A DNA stretch of 64,000 bases, taken from Amycolatopsis mediterranei (lineage in GTDB: Bacteria; Actinomycetota; Actinomycetes; Mycobacteriales; Pseudonocardiaceae). The DNA lies in the NCBI RefSeq assembly GCF_026017845.1, contig NZ_CP100416.1, forward strand, positions 1,718,985 to 1,782,984, in the 5' to 3' direction. The notes under the pieces are model-generated. The model made no database searches, had not been told where the DNA came from, and worked only from the letters and a program-made list of their open reading frames with translations. Of the stretch, positions 42,397 to 51,319 are shown piece after piece; the first letter of the stretch is position 1, and each line of letters begins with the position of its first letter. The position numbers were made by a program, and so were the translations under genes.

Positions 42397-43607
42397 TCAG
42401 CGGGGTGTCAGTGGCAGCCGCAGGGCTCCCGGTGCTTCCGGCGGGACGACCGGACGTCGAGGAGCCACCGCCGCCACCCGCCGGTACGGCGAGCCCAACG
42501 CCGGCCGCGGATCCACCTCCCCGCGGTTCGGCCAGAAAACAGCTCGCGGAGCCCGAGCACCCAGCGACGGCGGCCCGGCGAGCCGTCCACCAGCACCGTC
42601 GCCAGCAGCCCCATCAGGTTGCTGCCACGCCCGTACCGCACCGGCTCCACGTGCGTGACCGCGTCCGGGTGGATCGACGACGTGATCGCGACCCCGCGCG
42701 TGTAGTCCGTGCCCGGCCGCAGCGACCGCGCGGCCAGGATGGCTTCGGAGTTCGTGCGGGCCAGCAGGCCCAGCCGGGGGGACAGCGCAGGCAGCGTTCC
42801 CGTGTCCCGCATCCGGTGCAGGAGCCGCTGGGTTCCCAGCGCGGCCGCGGAGAACACCACCTGCGACGCCGTGAACGTCCGGCGGGAACGGCCGCCGGTG
42901 CGGCGGGTGTCCACCGCGTACCCGCCGTCGATCGGCCGCACCGACACCGCCGTCGTCAAGGGATGGACCACGGCACCCGCTTGCTCGGCCAGGTACAGGT
43001 AGTTCTTCACGGTCGTGTTCTTCGCCCCGACCCGGCACCCGGTCATGCACTCGCCGCACAGCGTGCAGGACGAACGCCGGGGACCGGCGCCGCCGAAGAA
43101 CGGGTCCACTCCGGACTGTCCGAAGTAGACGCCGACCGGCGTGCGCCGATAGGTGTGCCCGATGCCCATGTCCTCGGCCACCGAAAGCAGCACCCGGTCC
43201 GCGGCCGTCGTCGCCGGGTTCTCGACCACGCCGAGCATCCGCTTCGCCTGGTCGTAGTACGGCGCGAGCTCGGCCTTCCAGTCCGTGATGTGCGCCCACT
43301 GCGGGTCGGCGTAGAAGCCGTCCGGTGGCTCGTACAGCGTGTTCGCGTACACCAGCGAACCCCCGCCGACGCCCGAGCCGCTCATCACGAACGTGTTCTT
43401 CAGCAGTGTGAGCCGTTGGATGCCGAAGCACCCCAGTGCCGGCGCCCACAGGTACTTCCGCACCCGCTTCGACGTCTTCGCGAACTCGTCGTCGGCGAAC
43501 CGGCGGCCGGTCTCCAGCACGCCGACGCGGTAGCCCTTCTCGGTCAGCCGCAGCGCCGTGACGCTGCCGCCGAACCCCGAACCGATCACCAGGACGTCGT
43601 AGTCCAT
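42397..43607 (-). pseudogene. GMC oxidoreductase (cholesterol-oxidase-like) with internal out-of-frame deletion
   Basis: From ATG 43607 the frame reads a good flavoprotein N-terminus: MDYDVLVIGSGFGGSVTALR, VMSGSGVGGGSLVYANTLYE, CTLCGECMTGCRVGAKNTTV, GRGSNLMGLLATVLVDGSPG. At about 42537-42545 similarity stops and the frame runs on in Arg/Trp-rich nonsense to a stop at 42408. In the next frame the typical C-terminal tail of this family continues at once (FWPNRGEVDPRPALGSPYRR, then VPPEAPGALRLPLTPR) to a stop at 42397, directly against the terminator. An estimated 130-150 residues, including the C-terminal catalytic His/Asn region, are missing. ATG 43607 overlaps the upstream stop (TGATG). Confidence 0.78.
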
Positions 43608-45069
43608 CAGCCCGCCACCCGGTAGTCCGCGACGTCGAAGCGCCGGGTCCGGCGGTCGTACTCGGTGACCAGGCCGGGCCAGTTGGTCGTCACCCGGCCG
43701 TCGGCCTGCCGGTACCAGCTCGTGCAGGCGGTCCACACGCTGCGGCCCAGCCGCTGCTGCACCTCCCGGTCGTAGGAGTCTTCGACCTCCGGCCGCACGT
43801 CCAAATAGGACACTCCGGGCCGGGTGAGCCGCTCCACCGCCTGGCGGATGTAGCGCGCCTGGCGCTCGATCATGTAGATGATGGACCCGGCGCCGAGGTT
43901 CGTGTTGGGCCCGTAGACGCAGAACAGGTTGGGGAAGCCGGGCACGGTCATGCCCAGGTACGCCCGCGCGCCGCCGGACCACTCGTCCTGCAGCGACCGC
44001 CCGCCGAGGCCGCGCACCTGCATCCGGCCGAGGAACTCCGTCGCCGCGAAACCGGTGCCGTAGACCAGGACGTCCGCCTCGAGCTCCGTCCCGTCCTCGA
44101 CCCGCACGCCCTTCTCGGTGATCTCGCGGATCCGCCGCGTCTCGACGTCGACGTCCGGCTGGGCGAGGGCGGGCAGGTACTCGTTGGTGAAGAGGATCCG
44201 CTTGCAGCCCAGCGGGTAGGCGGGCTTGAGTTTGGCCCGCAGCTCCGGATCCTTGATGTGGCGGCGGCGCAGCTGGGCGGTCCGCAGCTCGAACATCTTC
44301 GCCAGCACCGGGTGGCGGTCATGGCGTAGGTGGCGTACTCGGCGAGCAGGAAGATCCGCAGCCGGCCGAGCAGCTGGGTCGGCGGCAGGTGCTCGAACAG
44401 CCAGTGCTGCCACCGCCGGTAGCTCGGATCGGACTTCGCCATGACGTACGGCGGCGTGCGCTGGAAGACCGTGACGTGCTGGGCGCGTTTCCGCAGCTCG
44501 GGCACGAACTGCACGGCGCTGGCCCCGGTCCCGATGACGGCGACGCGCTTGCCGGTCAGGTCGACGTCGTGGTCCCACCGCGCGGAGTGGAAGGCGTCGC
44601 CGGCGAAGCTTTCCCGGTTCGGGATGTCCGGCAGCGCCGGCCGCGACAGCTGCCCGACGGCGGGGACGAAGACGGTCGCCTCGAAGGTCTCCCCGCCCCG
44701 CGTCTCGACGCGCCAGAGGCCGCGCGCTTCGTCGAACGCGGCCCCGGTGACTTCGGTCCGGTACCGGATGTGCGGCTCGAGCCCGTACTTCGCGATGACG
44801 CGCCGCAGGTAGGCGAGGATGTCGGGCTGGTGCGAGAACCGCTTCGGCCACCGCGGGTTGGGCTCGAAGGAGAAGGAGTAGAGCGGCGAGGGGATGTCAC
44901 ACGCGGCCCCGGGGTAGGTGTTGTCCCGCCAGACGCCGCCGGGTTCGGCGGCGCTCTCCAGGATCGTGAACTCGGTGAACCCCGCCCGCTTGAGCTCGAT
45001 CGCCGTCCCGATGCCGCCGAACCCGGCGCCCACGATCAGCACCGACGGCCCCTTCGCCGAACCAGTCAT
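43607..45069 (-). pseudogene. Baeyer-Villiger-type flavin monooxygenase with a frameshift
   Basis: The first frame, from ATG 45069, carries MTGSAKGPSVLIVGAGFGGI, the fingerprint FAGDAFHSARWD and the NADPH motif VAVIGTGASAVQF. It degenerates after LLAEYATYAMT at about 44320. The second frame picks up with DRHPVLAKMFELRTAQLRRR and continues normally through NEYLPALAQPDVDVETRRIR and VLVYGTGFAATEFLG to the stop at 43607. Together they make one enzyme of about 490 residues. A single GACC where two copies would restore the frame suggests a 4-base slippage deletion. A sequencing error cannot be excluded. It precedes the GMC gene in the same operon. Confidence 0.75.
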
Positions 45070-45143
45070 GCCCGAAAAGCTACGGACTGAAGGCCTGTGA
45101 CAACAGGCCACGAACGGTCACTCAATCGAGATTTCCGGCCAGC

Positions 45144-46238
45144 TCACTCCGGGGGGAGGACGCGCACCTCATGCGTCTCCGCGGCCGTCTCGGCCCACTT
45201 CACCAGTTCTGCCGCCGACTTCTCCAACGCCGCCAGATCACGCTTCACCAGCTTCTCGAACGGCGACAGCTCGATCACCGCCGCCTTGCGCGACGCCTTG
45301 ATCTCCCAGAAGCCGCACACCTGGCCGTCGACCAGCAGCGTGCCCTTGACCAGGCCGTTCTGCGAAATCACGCGCTTGCGGCAGGCGTCCGAGATCACCC
45401 GGGTCCGGTCGGCGTACGACAGGATCAGCTGGTCGAACGGCCCCAGCAGCCGCGGCGGCGCCGGAACGTCCTCGCCGGGCAGCGTCAGCTCCGGCAGATC
45501 CAGCAGCTCGCGGCCGTCCGCGTCGCGGTAGCGGCGCAAGTCCATCGAAGCGGCCACCTCGCCCAGGCGCGTGATGCCCGCCCACGTCTGCACGTCCGCC
45601 ACCGTGGCCGGGCCGAACGCGCGCAAGTACCGCGAAATCAGCGAAGCGGGCGAAGGCGGCGACAGGGGAGCGCCCACCCACTCGTCGAGGCACGCGTACG
45701 TCGTCTGCCCGGCTTTGCCCCAGATCGCCCGGGGCGGCGTCTGCACCAGCGGCAGCCGGCCCCGGGCCAGGTGGGTCAGGGAGGCCGCCGGGACGTCCCA
45801 GGTGCGCGCCAGCTCGGCGCCCAGCGCGCTGCCCGGCATCGGCCCGCCGAGGAGCAGCTTCCGCGCGGCCTCGGCGACGAGGTCGTGGTCGAGCCCGGCC
45901 AGTGCGCGGGCGTGCAGGGCGTTCTGCTGGAGATCGCGGTCGTAGAGCACCTGCACCACCGGCCGCCACGCCAGCGCGTCCGCCGCCGTCACCAGGTGGA
46001 CGGTGCCGCGCATCAGCGCGATCCGCACCACGCGGCGGTTCTCGAGCAGCTCCGCGAGTTCCGGCGGCCGGAACCCCTCCAGCCGCGCCCACAGCCCGAA
46101 GTACGGCGGAAACGGCGCTTGCGCCTGGAGGCCGGCCAGATGCTCCACCGCGTCAAAAGCGGACACCTTCGCCCGGCGCAGCAGCAGCTGGCGCTCCAGC
46201 GTGGCGCGGTTCACGGCTCGGCGGCTCAAGGTCTCCAC
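45144..46238 (-). CDS. Winged-helix DNA-binding-domain protein (HTH_42/AlkX-like)
   Basis: 364 residues from GTG 46238. Features of the YcaQ-like winged-helix family: LAGLQAQAPFPPYFGLWARL, RIALMRGTVHLVTAADALAW, LGPFDQLILSYADRTRVISD, GTLLVDGQVCGFWEIKASRK. Members of this family have been linked to DNA repair glycosylase activity, but the exact role here is unknown. Divergent from the AraC-type regulator across 79 bases. Confidence 0.8.
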   Translation of the reverse strand: METLSRRAVNRATLERQLLLRRAKVSAFDAVEHLAGLQAQAPFPPYFGLWARLEGFRPPELAELLENRRVVRIALMRGTVHLVTAADALAWRPVVQVLYDRDLQQNALHARALAGLDHDLVAEAARKLLLGGPMPGSALGAELARTWDVPAASLTHLARGRLPLVQTPPRAIWGKAGQTTYACLDEWVGAPLSPPSPASLISRYLRAFGPATVADVQTWAGITRLGEVAASMDLRRYRDADGRELLDLPELTLPGEDVPAPPRLLGPFDQLILSYADRTRVISDACRKRVISQNGLVKGTLLVDGQVCGFWEIKASRKAAVIELSPFEKLVKRDLAALEKSAAELVKWAETAAETHEVRVLPPE

Positions 46239-46317
46239 GGCGTCACCCTAACGACCATCCCGGACAGATCCGGTCCTCGATTGGACACTTCTCCGGTCGT
46301 GATCCAGAATTCCGGCC

Positions 46318-47373
46318 ATGGCCGAGCTCGCCGCGCCCGCCGTCGTGGACTGGGACTTCCCGCGCGGCACCGCGAGCATCGAGCTGATGACCCGGTTCGC
46401 CGCGGAACGGGGCGTGCCGGCCGAACGGCTGCTCGCCGCGACCACGCTGACGCCGGACCAGCTCGCCGACCCGGCCGTCCAGGTCGACGCCCGCCAGGAG
46501 CTGGCCGTCGTCCGGGCGCTGGCCGCTCTCGACGGCTCCGACGCGACGGCGCTGCAGCTGGGCCGCCGCTACCGCGTCACCACCTTCGGCATCTTCGGCT
46601 TCGCCTGCATCAGCAGCCCGACGTTGCGCGACGCGATGCTCTTCGCCCTCCGCTACTTCGACCTGAGCTTCGCCTTCTGCATCCCGCACGTCGTCCTCGG
46701 CGCCGACCGGCTGACGCTGGAACTCGACGACCGCCGCGTGCCCGCCGACGTCGCCCGCTTCCTCGTCCTGCGGGATCTGGCCGCGATCTTCGCCGTCATG
46801 CGCGACCTCCTGCCCGAGATCGCGCTGGACGAGCTGACCTTCCGGCACGGACCGGCCACGCCTGAGGACTACCGGGCCGCGTTCGGCGTGCTGCCGCGCT
46901 TCGGCGCCGACGGCTGCCGCGCGACTCTCGATCCGGCGCTGCTGAGCCGGCCGCTGCCGCAGGCCAACGACCAGACCGTCGCCCTGTGCGCCGCGCAGTG
47001 CGAAGCGCTCGTCGCGCGGCGACGGGAGCGTTCGGGCATTTCGCAGCAGGTACGGGAACGCCTGGTCCGGCTCGGCGGCGTCGACGCCGGAATGGACGAG
47101 ATCGCCCGCCGGCTGACGCTCAGCACGCGCACCCTGCGCCGGCGCCTGACCGAAGCGGGCACGAGCTACCGGGCGCTGGTCGACGAGGTCCGCCAGGCGC
47201 TCGCCGAAGAGCTCCTGGACACCGGCGTGCTCTCGGTCGAGGACGTCGCCTACCGGCTCGGGTACGCCGAAGCGTCGAGCTTCATCCACGCGTTCAAGCG
47301 CTGGACCGGGATGACACCGGCGGCGTTCGCCCGCCGCTTCCGCGCCGCTCGGCGAGGACCGCCGGGTAGGTGA
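46318..47373 (+). CDS. AraC-family regulator with arabinose-binding-like (OruR/ArgR type) N-terminus
   Basis: 351 residues. The N-terminal ligand domain (about 20-205, FAAERGVPAERLLAATTLTP) belongs to the Arabinose_bd family. The C-terminal AraC HTH pair (about 245-345) has MDEIARRLTLSTRTLRRRLT and VEDVAYRLGYAEASSFIHAF. Its last 80 bases overlap the 3' end of the convergent TetR gene, so the two mRNAs are antisense to each other there. Target unknown. Confidence 0.88.
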   Translation: MAELAAPAVVDWDFPRGTASIELMTRFAAERGVPAERLLAATTLTPDQLADPAVQVDARQELAVVRALAALDGSDATALQLGRRYRVTTFGIFGFACISSPTLRDAMLFALRYFDLSFAFCIPHVVLGADRLTLELDDRRVPADVARFLVLRDLAAIFAVMRDLLPEIALDELTFRHGPATPEDYRAAFGVLPRFGADGCRATLDPALLSRPLPQANDQTVALCAAQCEALVARRRERSGISQQVRERLVRLGGVDAGMDEIARRLTLSTRTLRRRLTEAGTSYRALVDEVRQALAEELLDTGVLSVEDVAYRLGYAEASSFIHAFKRWTGMTPAAFARRFRAARRGPPGR

Positions 47374-47965
47374 TCTTCAGCAGGTTGAGGATCGAATCGG
47401 TGAGGAAGGTGCGCAGCGCCGCGCGGTCCAGCGTGCCGCGGATCAGCCACTCCCGCGACGCCGCGCGCAGCATTCCGCCGAACGACCGGATCATCGCCCG
47501 CAGCTCTTCGCGGCCTTCGGTCACGCCGGTCATCAGCGCGGCCTCCAGGACCCGGTCGGCGGCGATCTCGTCGGCCTCCAGCATGATCCGCTCGATCTCG
47601 GGGTCGCGCCCGGCCGCCTCCGGCCCGATCACGGTCAGCCAGGCGTCGCGGTTGCGGTCCACGACCTCGATCCACCGTTCGACGCCGATCGCCAGCCGCT
47701 GCTCCATCGTGGTGTCCGGCAGCGCTTCGGTGACCGGCGCGGGCACGATCATCAGCTGCCGCACCACTTGCAGGTACAGCTCGCGCTTCCCGCCGAAGTA
47801 GTGGTTGATCAGCGGGCGCGCCACCCCGGCGGCCTCGGCGATGTCCGAAGTGGACACCGAGGCGTAGCTGCCCGCCCCGAACAGGTGCCGGGCGGCGGCG
47901 AGGATCTCCGCCCGCCGTTCGGCCGGCTCGAGCCGGCGGCGCCGGGGCCGGGTCCCACTGGTCAT
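47294..47965 (-). CDS. TetR-family transcriptional regulator
   Basis: 223 residues from ATG 47965. N-terminal TetR HTH (AARHLFGAGSYASVSTSDIA, then GVARPLINHYFGGKRELYLQ). The C-terminal ligand domain is of unknown specificity. An inverted repeat just upstream suggests autoregulation. A longer in-frame start at 48022 would run through that repeat. Confidence 0.85.
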   Translation of the reverse strand: MTSGTRPRRRRLEPAERRAEILAAARHLFGAGSYASVSTSDIAEAAGVARPLINHYFGGKRELYLQVVRQLMIVPAPVTEALPDTTMEQRLAIGVERWIEVVDRNRDAWLTVIGPEAAGRDPEIERIMLEADEIAADRVLEAALMTGVTEGREELRAMIRSFGGMLRAASREWLIRGTLDRAALRTFLTDSILNLLKITYPAVLAERRGSGGRTPPVSSRSSA

Positions 47966-47995
47966 CCGCTCAGCCTCGCGGGGGATCGGCACGGT

Positions 47996-48012
47996 GTCAA
48001 CAAGTAGTTGAC
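47996..48012. promoter_or_regulatory. Probable TetR operator (autoregulatory)
   Basis: GTCAAC-AAGTA-GTTGAC, a perfect 6-bp inverted repeat, 30 bases upstream of the TetR gene start. Confidence 0.55.
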
Positions 48013-48159
48013 CCATCGTCAAAAGAGTGACTCGGGTGGCGGTCGGGGGGTGTTTCGCGCCAACCTTTGTCGTTACGCAACCGGAATAACCCGCCGGTAA
48101 CTCCTCGGCGTCCGGATACGACGAGACGGCAGGGGGCCCGTGACCGGGGGTAGGAGCAG

Positions 48160-48471
48160 ATGAACGAAGAAGGCGCGCCGATCCGGCCGGCCGGACGCTG
48201 GGTGAGCGTCCGCCTGCAGCATCGCCACGTCAGCTTCGACGAAGGCTTCGAAGCCGACGAGCCGCTGCCGGACGGCGACTGCGCGGACGAAGCGTCCCTG
48301 TCGTACTCGGGCATCGTGATCTCCAGCTACGACCGGGGCGAAAAGGTGTCCGAGCGCTGGATCCCGCTGGGCATCGACCCGTCCGAAGCGGACGACGAGC
48401 GGCTCATCGGCCAGCTGCGGGAGGCCCTGCTGTGGCAGGCCGGGCGGCCGCCGCAGATCACCGAGGAGTGA
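48160..48471 (+). CDS. Hypothetical acidic 103-residue protein
   Basis: Good RBS (AGGAG) and start; the product is acidic (PLPDGDCADEASLSYSGIVI, GIDPSEADDERLIGQLREAL), soluble, with no signal or membrane segment. I do not recognise a family. The next coding remnant follows after 12 bases. Confidence 0.6.
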   Translation: MNEEGAPIRPAGRWVSVRLQHRHVSFDEGFEADEPLPDGDCADEASLSYSGIVISSYDRGEKVSERWIPLGIDPSEADDERLIGQLREALLWQAGRPPQITEE

Positions 48472-48483
48472 GCACTGGCCAGG

Positions 48484-48868
48484 GTGGGGCCATGCTGCTC
48501 GGGCGCGTTGGCCGAGCTGGCCGGTCCCGACGTCACCGACCCGGCCCGGCGGATCGCCCTGAGCGACTACGCTCGGAAGGTCGTCCTGCTCAACCTGTGG
48601 GGCGCGTGGTGCCCGCCCTGCCGTGCGGAGGCTCAACGTCCGGGACAACCGCCAGTACGCCGCCGACTTCGTCCGGAACTTCGAGCTCGGCTATCCGTCG
48701 ATCCACGACGACTCCGGGCGGATCGCCCTGCAGCTGCGCGGGATCCCGCTCGCCGCGGTGCCGATCTCGCTGATCGTCGACAAACGGCAGCAGGTGGCCG
48801 CGGTCTACCTCGGAGAGGTCCTCGAAGAAGACCTCCGCCCGGGCTTGGAGCGCGTGCGGGCGGAGTGA
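48484..48868 (+). pseudogene. TlpA/ResA-like thioredoxin remnant
   Basis: One frame encodes ARKVVLLNLWGAWCPPCRAE, a redox CPPC motif in thioredoxin context, and loses similarity at about 48632. A second frame continues as LNVRDNRQYAADFVRNFELG, YPSIHDDSGRIALQLRGIPL and VAAVYLGEVLEEDLRP to a stop at 48868. That is the normal C-terminal half of actinobacterial TlpA-type proteins. About 25-30 residues between the two halves are missing and the join is out of frame. The N-terminal lipoprotein signal is absent as well. The gene is almost certainly dead. Confidence 0.75.
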
Positions 48869-48872
48869 CGGC

Positions 48873-49466
48873 TCACGACCCGGTGCGCAGGCCCTCGAAG
48901 GCCACCTTGCACACCGCGTCCGCGACCTCGGCCGCCGCCGACCCGCGCCGCGGCTTGTACCACTCGATCAGCGAGTTCACCATGCCGAACACCAGCCGCG
49001 CGGTGACCGCCGGGTCGACGTCCGGGCGGACGTCGCCCTCCGCTTCGGCCTGCTTGACCAGGTCGGTCACCAACCGGTCGAACTCGCGCCGCCGCGCCAG
49101 CGCCGCCCGCTCCACCTTCGTGTTGCCGCGCACGCGCAGCAGCAACGTCACGAACGGCAGCCGGTCCGCCAGCACCAGCACGCTACCGCGCACCAGGTGC
49201 TCCAGCCGGTCGATCGCCCGCCCGTCGAGCTGAGCCGTCTCCGACGCCACCTCGAACAGCCCGTCCAGCGCGCGGTCGACCGCCAGCCGCAGCAGCTCTT
49301 CCTTGCTGGGCACGTGGTGGTAGATCGCCGACTTCGTGATGCCGAGCTTGCGGGAGAGGTCCTCCATGCTCGTGCCGTCGTAGCCGCGCTCGTTGAACAG
49401 CTTCACCGCCACCTGCAGCAGTGATTCGAGGTCGTAGCCGGGCCGCCCGCGCCGCGGGGCCGTCAC
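48873..49466 (-). CDS. TetR-family regulator, probable PaaR of the phenylacetate locus
   Basis: 197 residues from GTG 49466. HTH: NERGYDGTSMEDLSRKLGIT then KSAIYHHVPSKEELLRLAVD. It overlaps the paaK stop by GTGA and closes the paaI-paaK-tetR operon. By position and by the two matching operator sites in the divergent region, it is the likely repressor that responds to phenylacetyl-CoA. The assignment rests on context. Confidence 0.82.
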   Translation of the reverse strand: MTAPRRGRPGYDLESLLQVAVKLFNERGYDGTSMEDLSRKLGITKSAIYHHVPSKEELLRLAVDRALDGLFEVASETAQLDGRAIDRLEHLVRGSVLVLADRLPFVTLLLRVRGNTKVERAALARRREFDRLVTDLVKQAEAEGDVRPDVDPAVTARLVFGMVNSLIEWYKPRRGSAAAEVADAVCKVAFEGLRTGS

Positions 49467-50740
49467 GGCTTGTCCCGCTCGTCCACGATCCGCCGCATCT
49501 TGCCCATCGACCGTTCCAGGGTGTCCGGGTCGACGACGTCCACCGACACCGTCACGCCGACGCCGTCCTTCACGCCGGTGACCAGCTCCGCAGCCGCCCG
49601 CGACCGGTCGTCGCCGGAAGCGTCGTGGCGGGCCTCGACCCGCACGGTGAGGTGGTCGAGCCGGCCGCGGGTGGACCGGACGAGCTGGAAGTGCGGGCTC
49701 AGCCCGGCCGTCCGCAGCACGATCTCCTCGATCTGCGTCGGGAAGACGTTGACCCCGCGCAGGATGATCAGGTCGTCGGTGCGCCCGGTGACCTTGGCCA
49801 TCCGCCGGAACGCCGGCCGCGCGGTGCCCGGGTTCAGCTCGGTCAGGTCGCGGGTGCGGTAGCGGATGATCGGCAGCGCCTGCTTGGTCAGCGACGTGAA
49901 CACCAGTTCACCGGTCTCGCCGCCGCCCAGGACCTCCTCGGAGTACGGGTCGATCACCTCGGGGTAGAAGTGGTCCTCCCAGATGTGCAGGCCGTCCTTC
50001 GTTTCGACGCACTCCTGCGCGACCCCCGGGCCCATCACCTCCGACAGCCCGTAGATGTCGACGGCGTCGAGCGCGAACCGCTCCTCGATCTCGGCGCGCA
50101 TCTGCTCGGTCCACGGCTCCGCGCCGAAGATGCCGACCTTGAGCGAGCTCGCCCGCGGGTCGACGCCCTGCCGCTCGAACTCGTCGAGCAGCGTCAGCAT
50201 GTACGACGGCGTCACCATGATGATCTCCGGGCGGAAGTCGGTGATCAGCTGCACCTGCCGCGCGGTCATCCCGCCGGAGGCCGGGATCACCGTGCAGCCC
50301 AGCTTCTCGGCGCCGTAGTGCGCGCCGAGGCCGCCGGTGAACAGGCCGTAGCCGTAGGCGACGTGCACCTTGTGCCCCGGCCGGCCGCCCGCCGCGTGGA
50401 TCGAGCGGGCCATCACCGTCGCCCAGGTGTCGATGTCCTGCTCGGTGTACCCGACGACGGTGGCCTTGCCGGTGGTGCCGCTGGAGGCGTGGATGCGCCG
50501 CACCTGGTCCTGCGGCACGGCGAACATCCCGAACGGGTAGTTCTCGCGCAGGTCCTGCTTGGTGGTGAACGGGAACTTCGCCAGGTCGGCCAGTTCCTTG
50601 CAGTCGTCCGGGTGGACGCCGGCCTCGTCGAACTTCCGCGTGTAGGCGGGCACGTTCGTGTAGGCGTGCCGGAGTGTCCACTGCAGACGTTCCAGCTGGA
50701 GGGCGGCCAGCTCGTCCGCGCCGATGTCCGTCTCGATCAT
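49463..50740 (-). CDS. paaK: Phenylacetate-CoA ligase PaaK
   Basis: 425 residues from ATG 50740. AMP-forming ligase motifs: RRIHASSGTTGKATVVGYTE (P-loop), DIYGLSEVMGPGVAQEC, and GRTDDLIILRGVNVFPTQIE near the C-terminus. It activates phenylacetate to phenylacetyl-CoA, the substrate of the PaaABCDE epoxidase encoded divergently. Two bases separate it from paaI. Confidence 0.95.
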   Translation of the reverse strand: MIETDIGADELAALQLERLQWTLRHAYTNVPAYTRKFDEAGVHPDDCKELADLAKFPFTTKQDLRENYPFGMFAVPQDQVRRIHASSGTTGKATVVGYTEQDIDTWATVMARSIHAAGGRPGHKVHVAYGYGLFTGGLGAHYGAEKLGCTVIPASGGMTARQVQLITDFRPEIIMVTPSYMLTLLDEFERQGVDPRASSLKVGIFGAEPWTEQMRAEIEERFALDAVDIYGLSEVMGPGVAQECVETKDGLHIWEDHFYPEVIDPYSEEVLGGGETGELVFTSLTKQALPIIRYRTRDLTELNPGTARPAFRRMAKVTGRTDDLIILRGVNVFPTQIEEIVLRTAGLSPHFQLVRSTRGRLDHLTVRVEARHDASGDDRSRAAAELVTGVKDGVGVTVSVDVVDPDTLERSMGKMRRIVDERDKP

Positions 50741-50742
50741 GC

Positions 50743-51153
50743 TCAGTCCCGTTTCGCGGAGAGGACGCGGCTGCGGCCGCGGAATTCGGCGACGACCTCG
50801 GGCCCCGCGGGGGTCTCCCGGTGCACGGTGACGTCGTAGATGCCGTTGCGGCCGTAGCGGGTGCGCTCGGTGGCCGTGGCGACGAGGTGGTCACCCAGCC
50901 GGCCGGCCGCGACGAAGGAGATCTCCGCGCCCGCGGCGACCGTGACCGGGCCGTGGGTGTTGCAGGCGCAGGCGAACGCGGTGTCGGCGAGCAGGAAGAC
51001 GTACCCGCCGTGGGCGATGTCGTGGCCGTTGACCATCGCGGGCGTGATCGTCATGGTCGCCACGGCCCGGCCGTCTCCTGCTTCGACGAGTTCGATGCCC
51101 AGCGCGCGGGACGCCTCGTCGGCGGCGAACATGGTGTGCGCGGCGTTGGTCAT
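50743..51153 (-). CDS. paaI: Hydroxyphenylacetyl-CoA thioesterase PaaI
   Basis: 136 residues from ATG 51153 (RBS GGGGGATC). Hot-dog thioesterase with the PaaI motif VNGHDIAHGGYVFLLADTAF and the following ACACNTHG. It rescues CoA from dead-end hydroxyphenylacetyl-CoA. It is first gene of the minus-strand paa operon. A palindromic operator lies 16 bases upstream of its start. Confidence 0.92.
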   Translation of the reverse strand: MTNAAHTMFAADEASRALGIELVEAGDGRAVATMTITPAMVNGHDIAHGGYVFLLADTAFACACNTHGPVTVAAGAEISFVAAGRLGDHLVATATERTRYGRNGIYDVTVHRETPAGPEVVAEFRGRSRVLSAKRD

Positions 51154-51168
51154 TGATCCCCCGTCTTC

Positions 51169-51190
51169 ACTGACCGAATGGACGGTCACC
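51169..51190. promoter_or_regulatory. PaaR-like operator, paaI side
   Basis: Begins ACTGACCGAATGGACGGTCA, with TGACCG/CGGTCA arms. As I recall it, the 22-bp corynebacterial PaaR operator is ACTNACCG-NNCGNN-CGGTNAGT. This site matches 13 of 16 fixed positions. Confidence 0.55.
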
Positions 51191-51281
51191 TCGCGGTGCC
51201 GCTCAGTAAAGGCAGTGGTCGGGGCCGGTGTCAAGCGTCGAGGTCTTCCGATCTTCGGGCTCGGCGGCTACCATGCGATTA

Positions 51282-51303
51282 ACTGAACGTCCGGTAGGTA
51301 ATT
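51282..51303. promoter_or_regulatory. PaaR-like operator, paaZ side
   Basis: Begins ACTGAACGTCCGGTAGGTAA. It matches the same 22-bp pattern at 13 of 16 fixed positions and shares ACTGANCG with the paaI-side site. Ends 16 bases before the paaZ ATG. Confidence 0.5.
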
Positions 51304-51319
51304 CGGCGAGAGGGACCTG

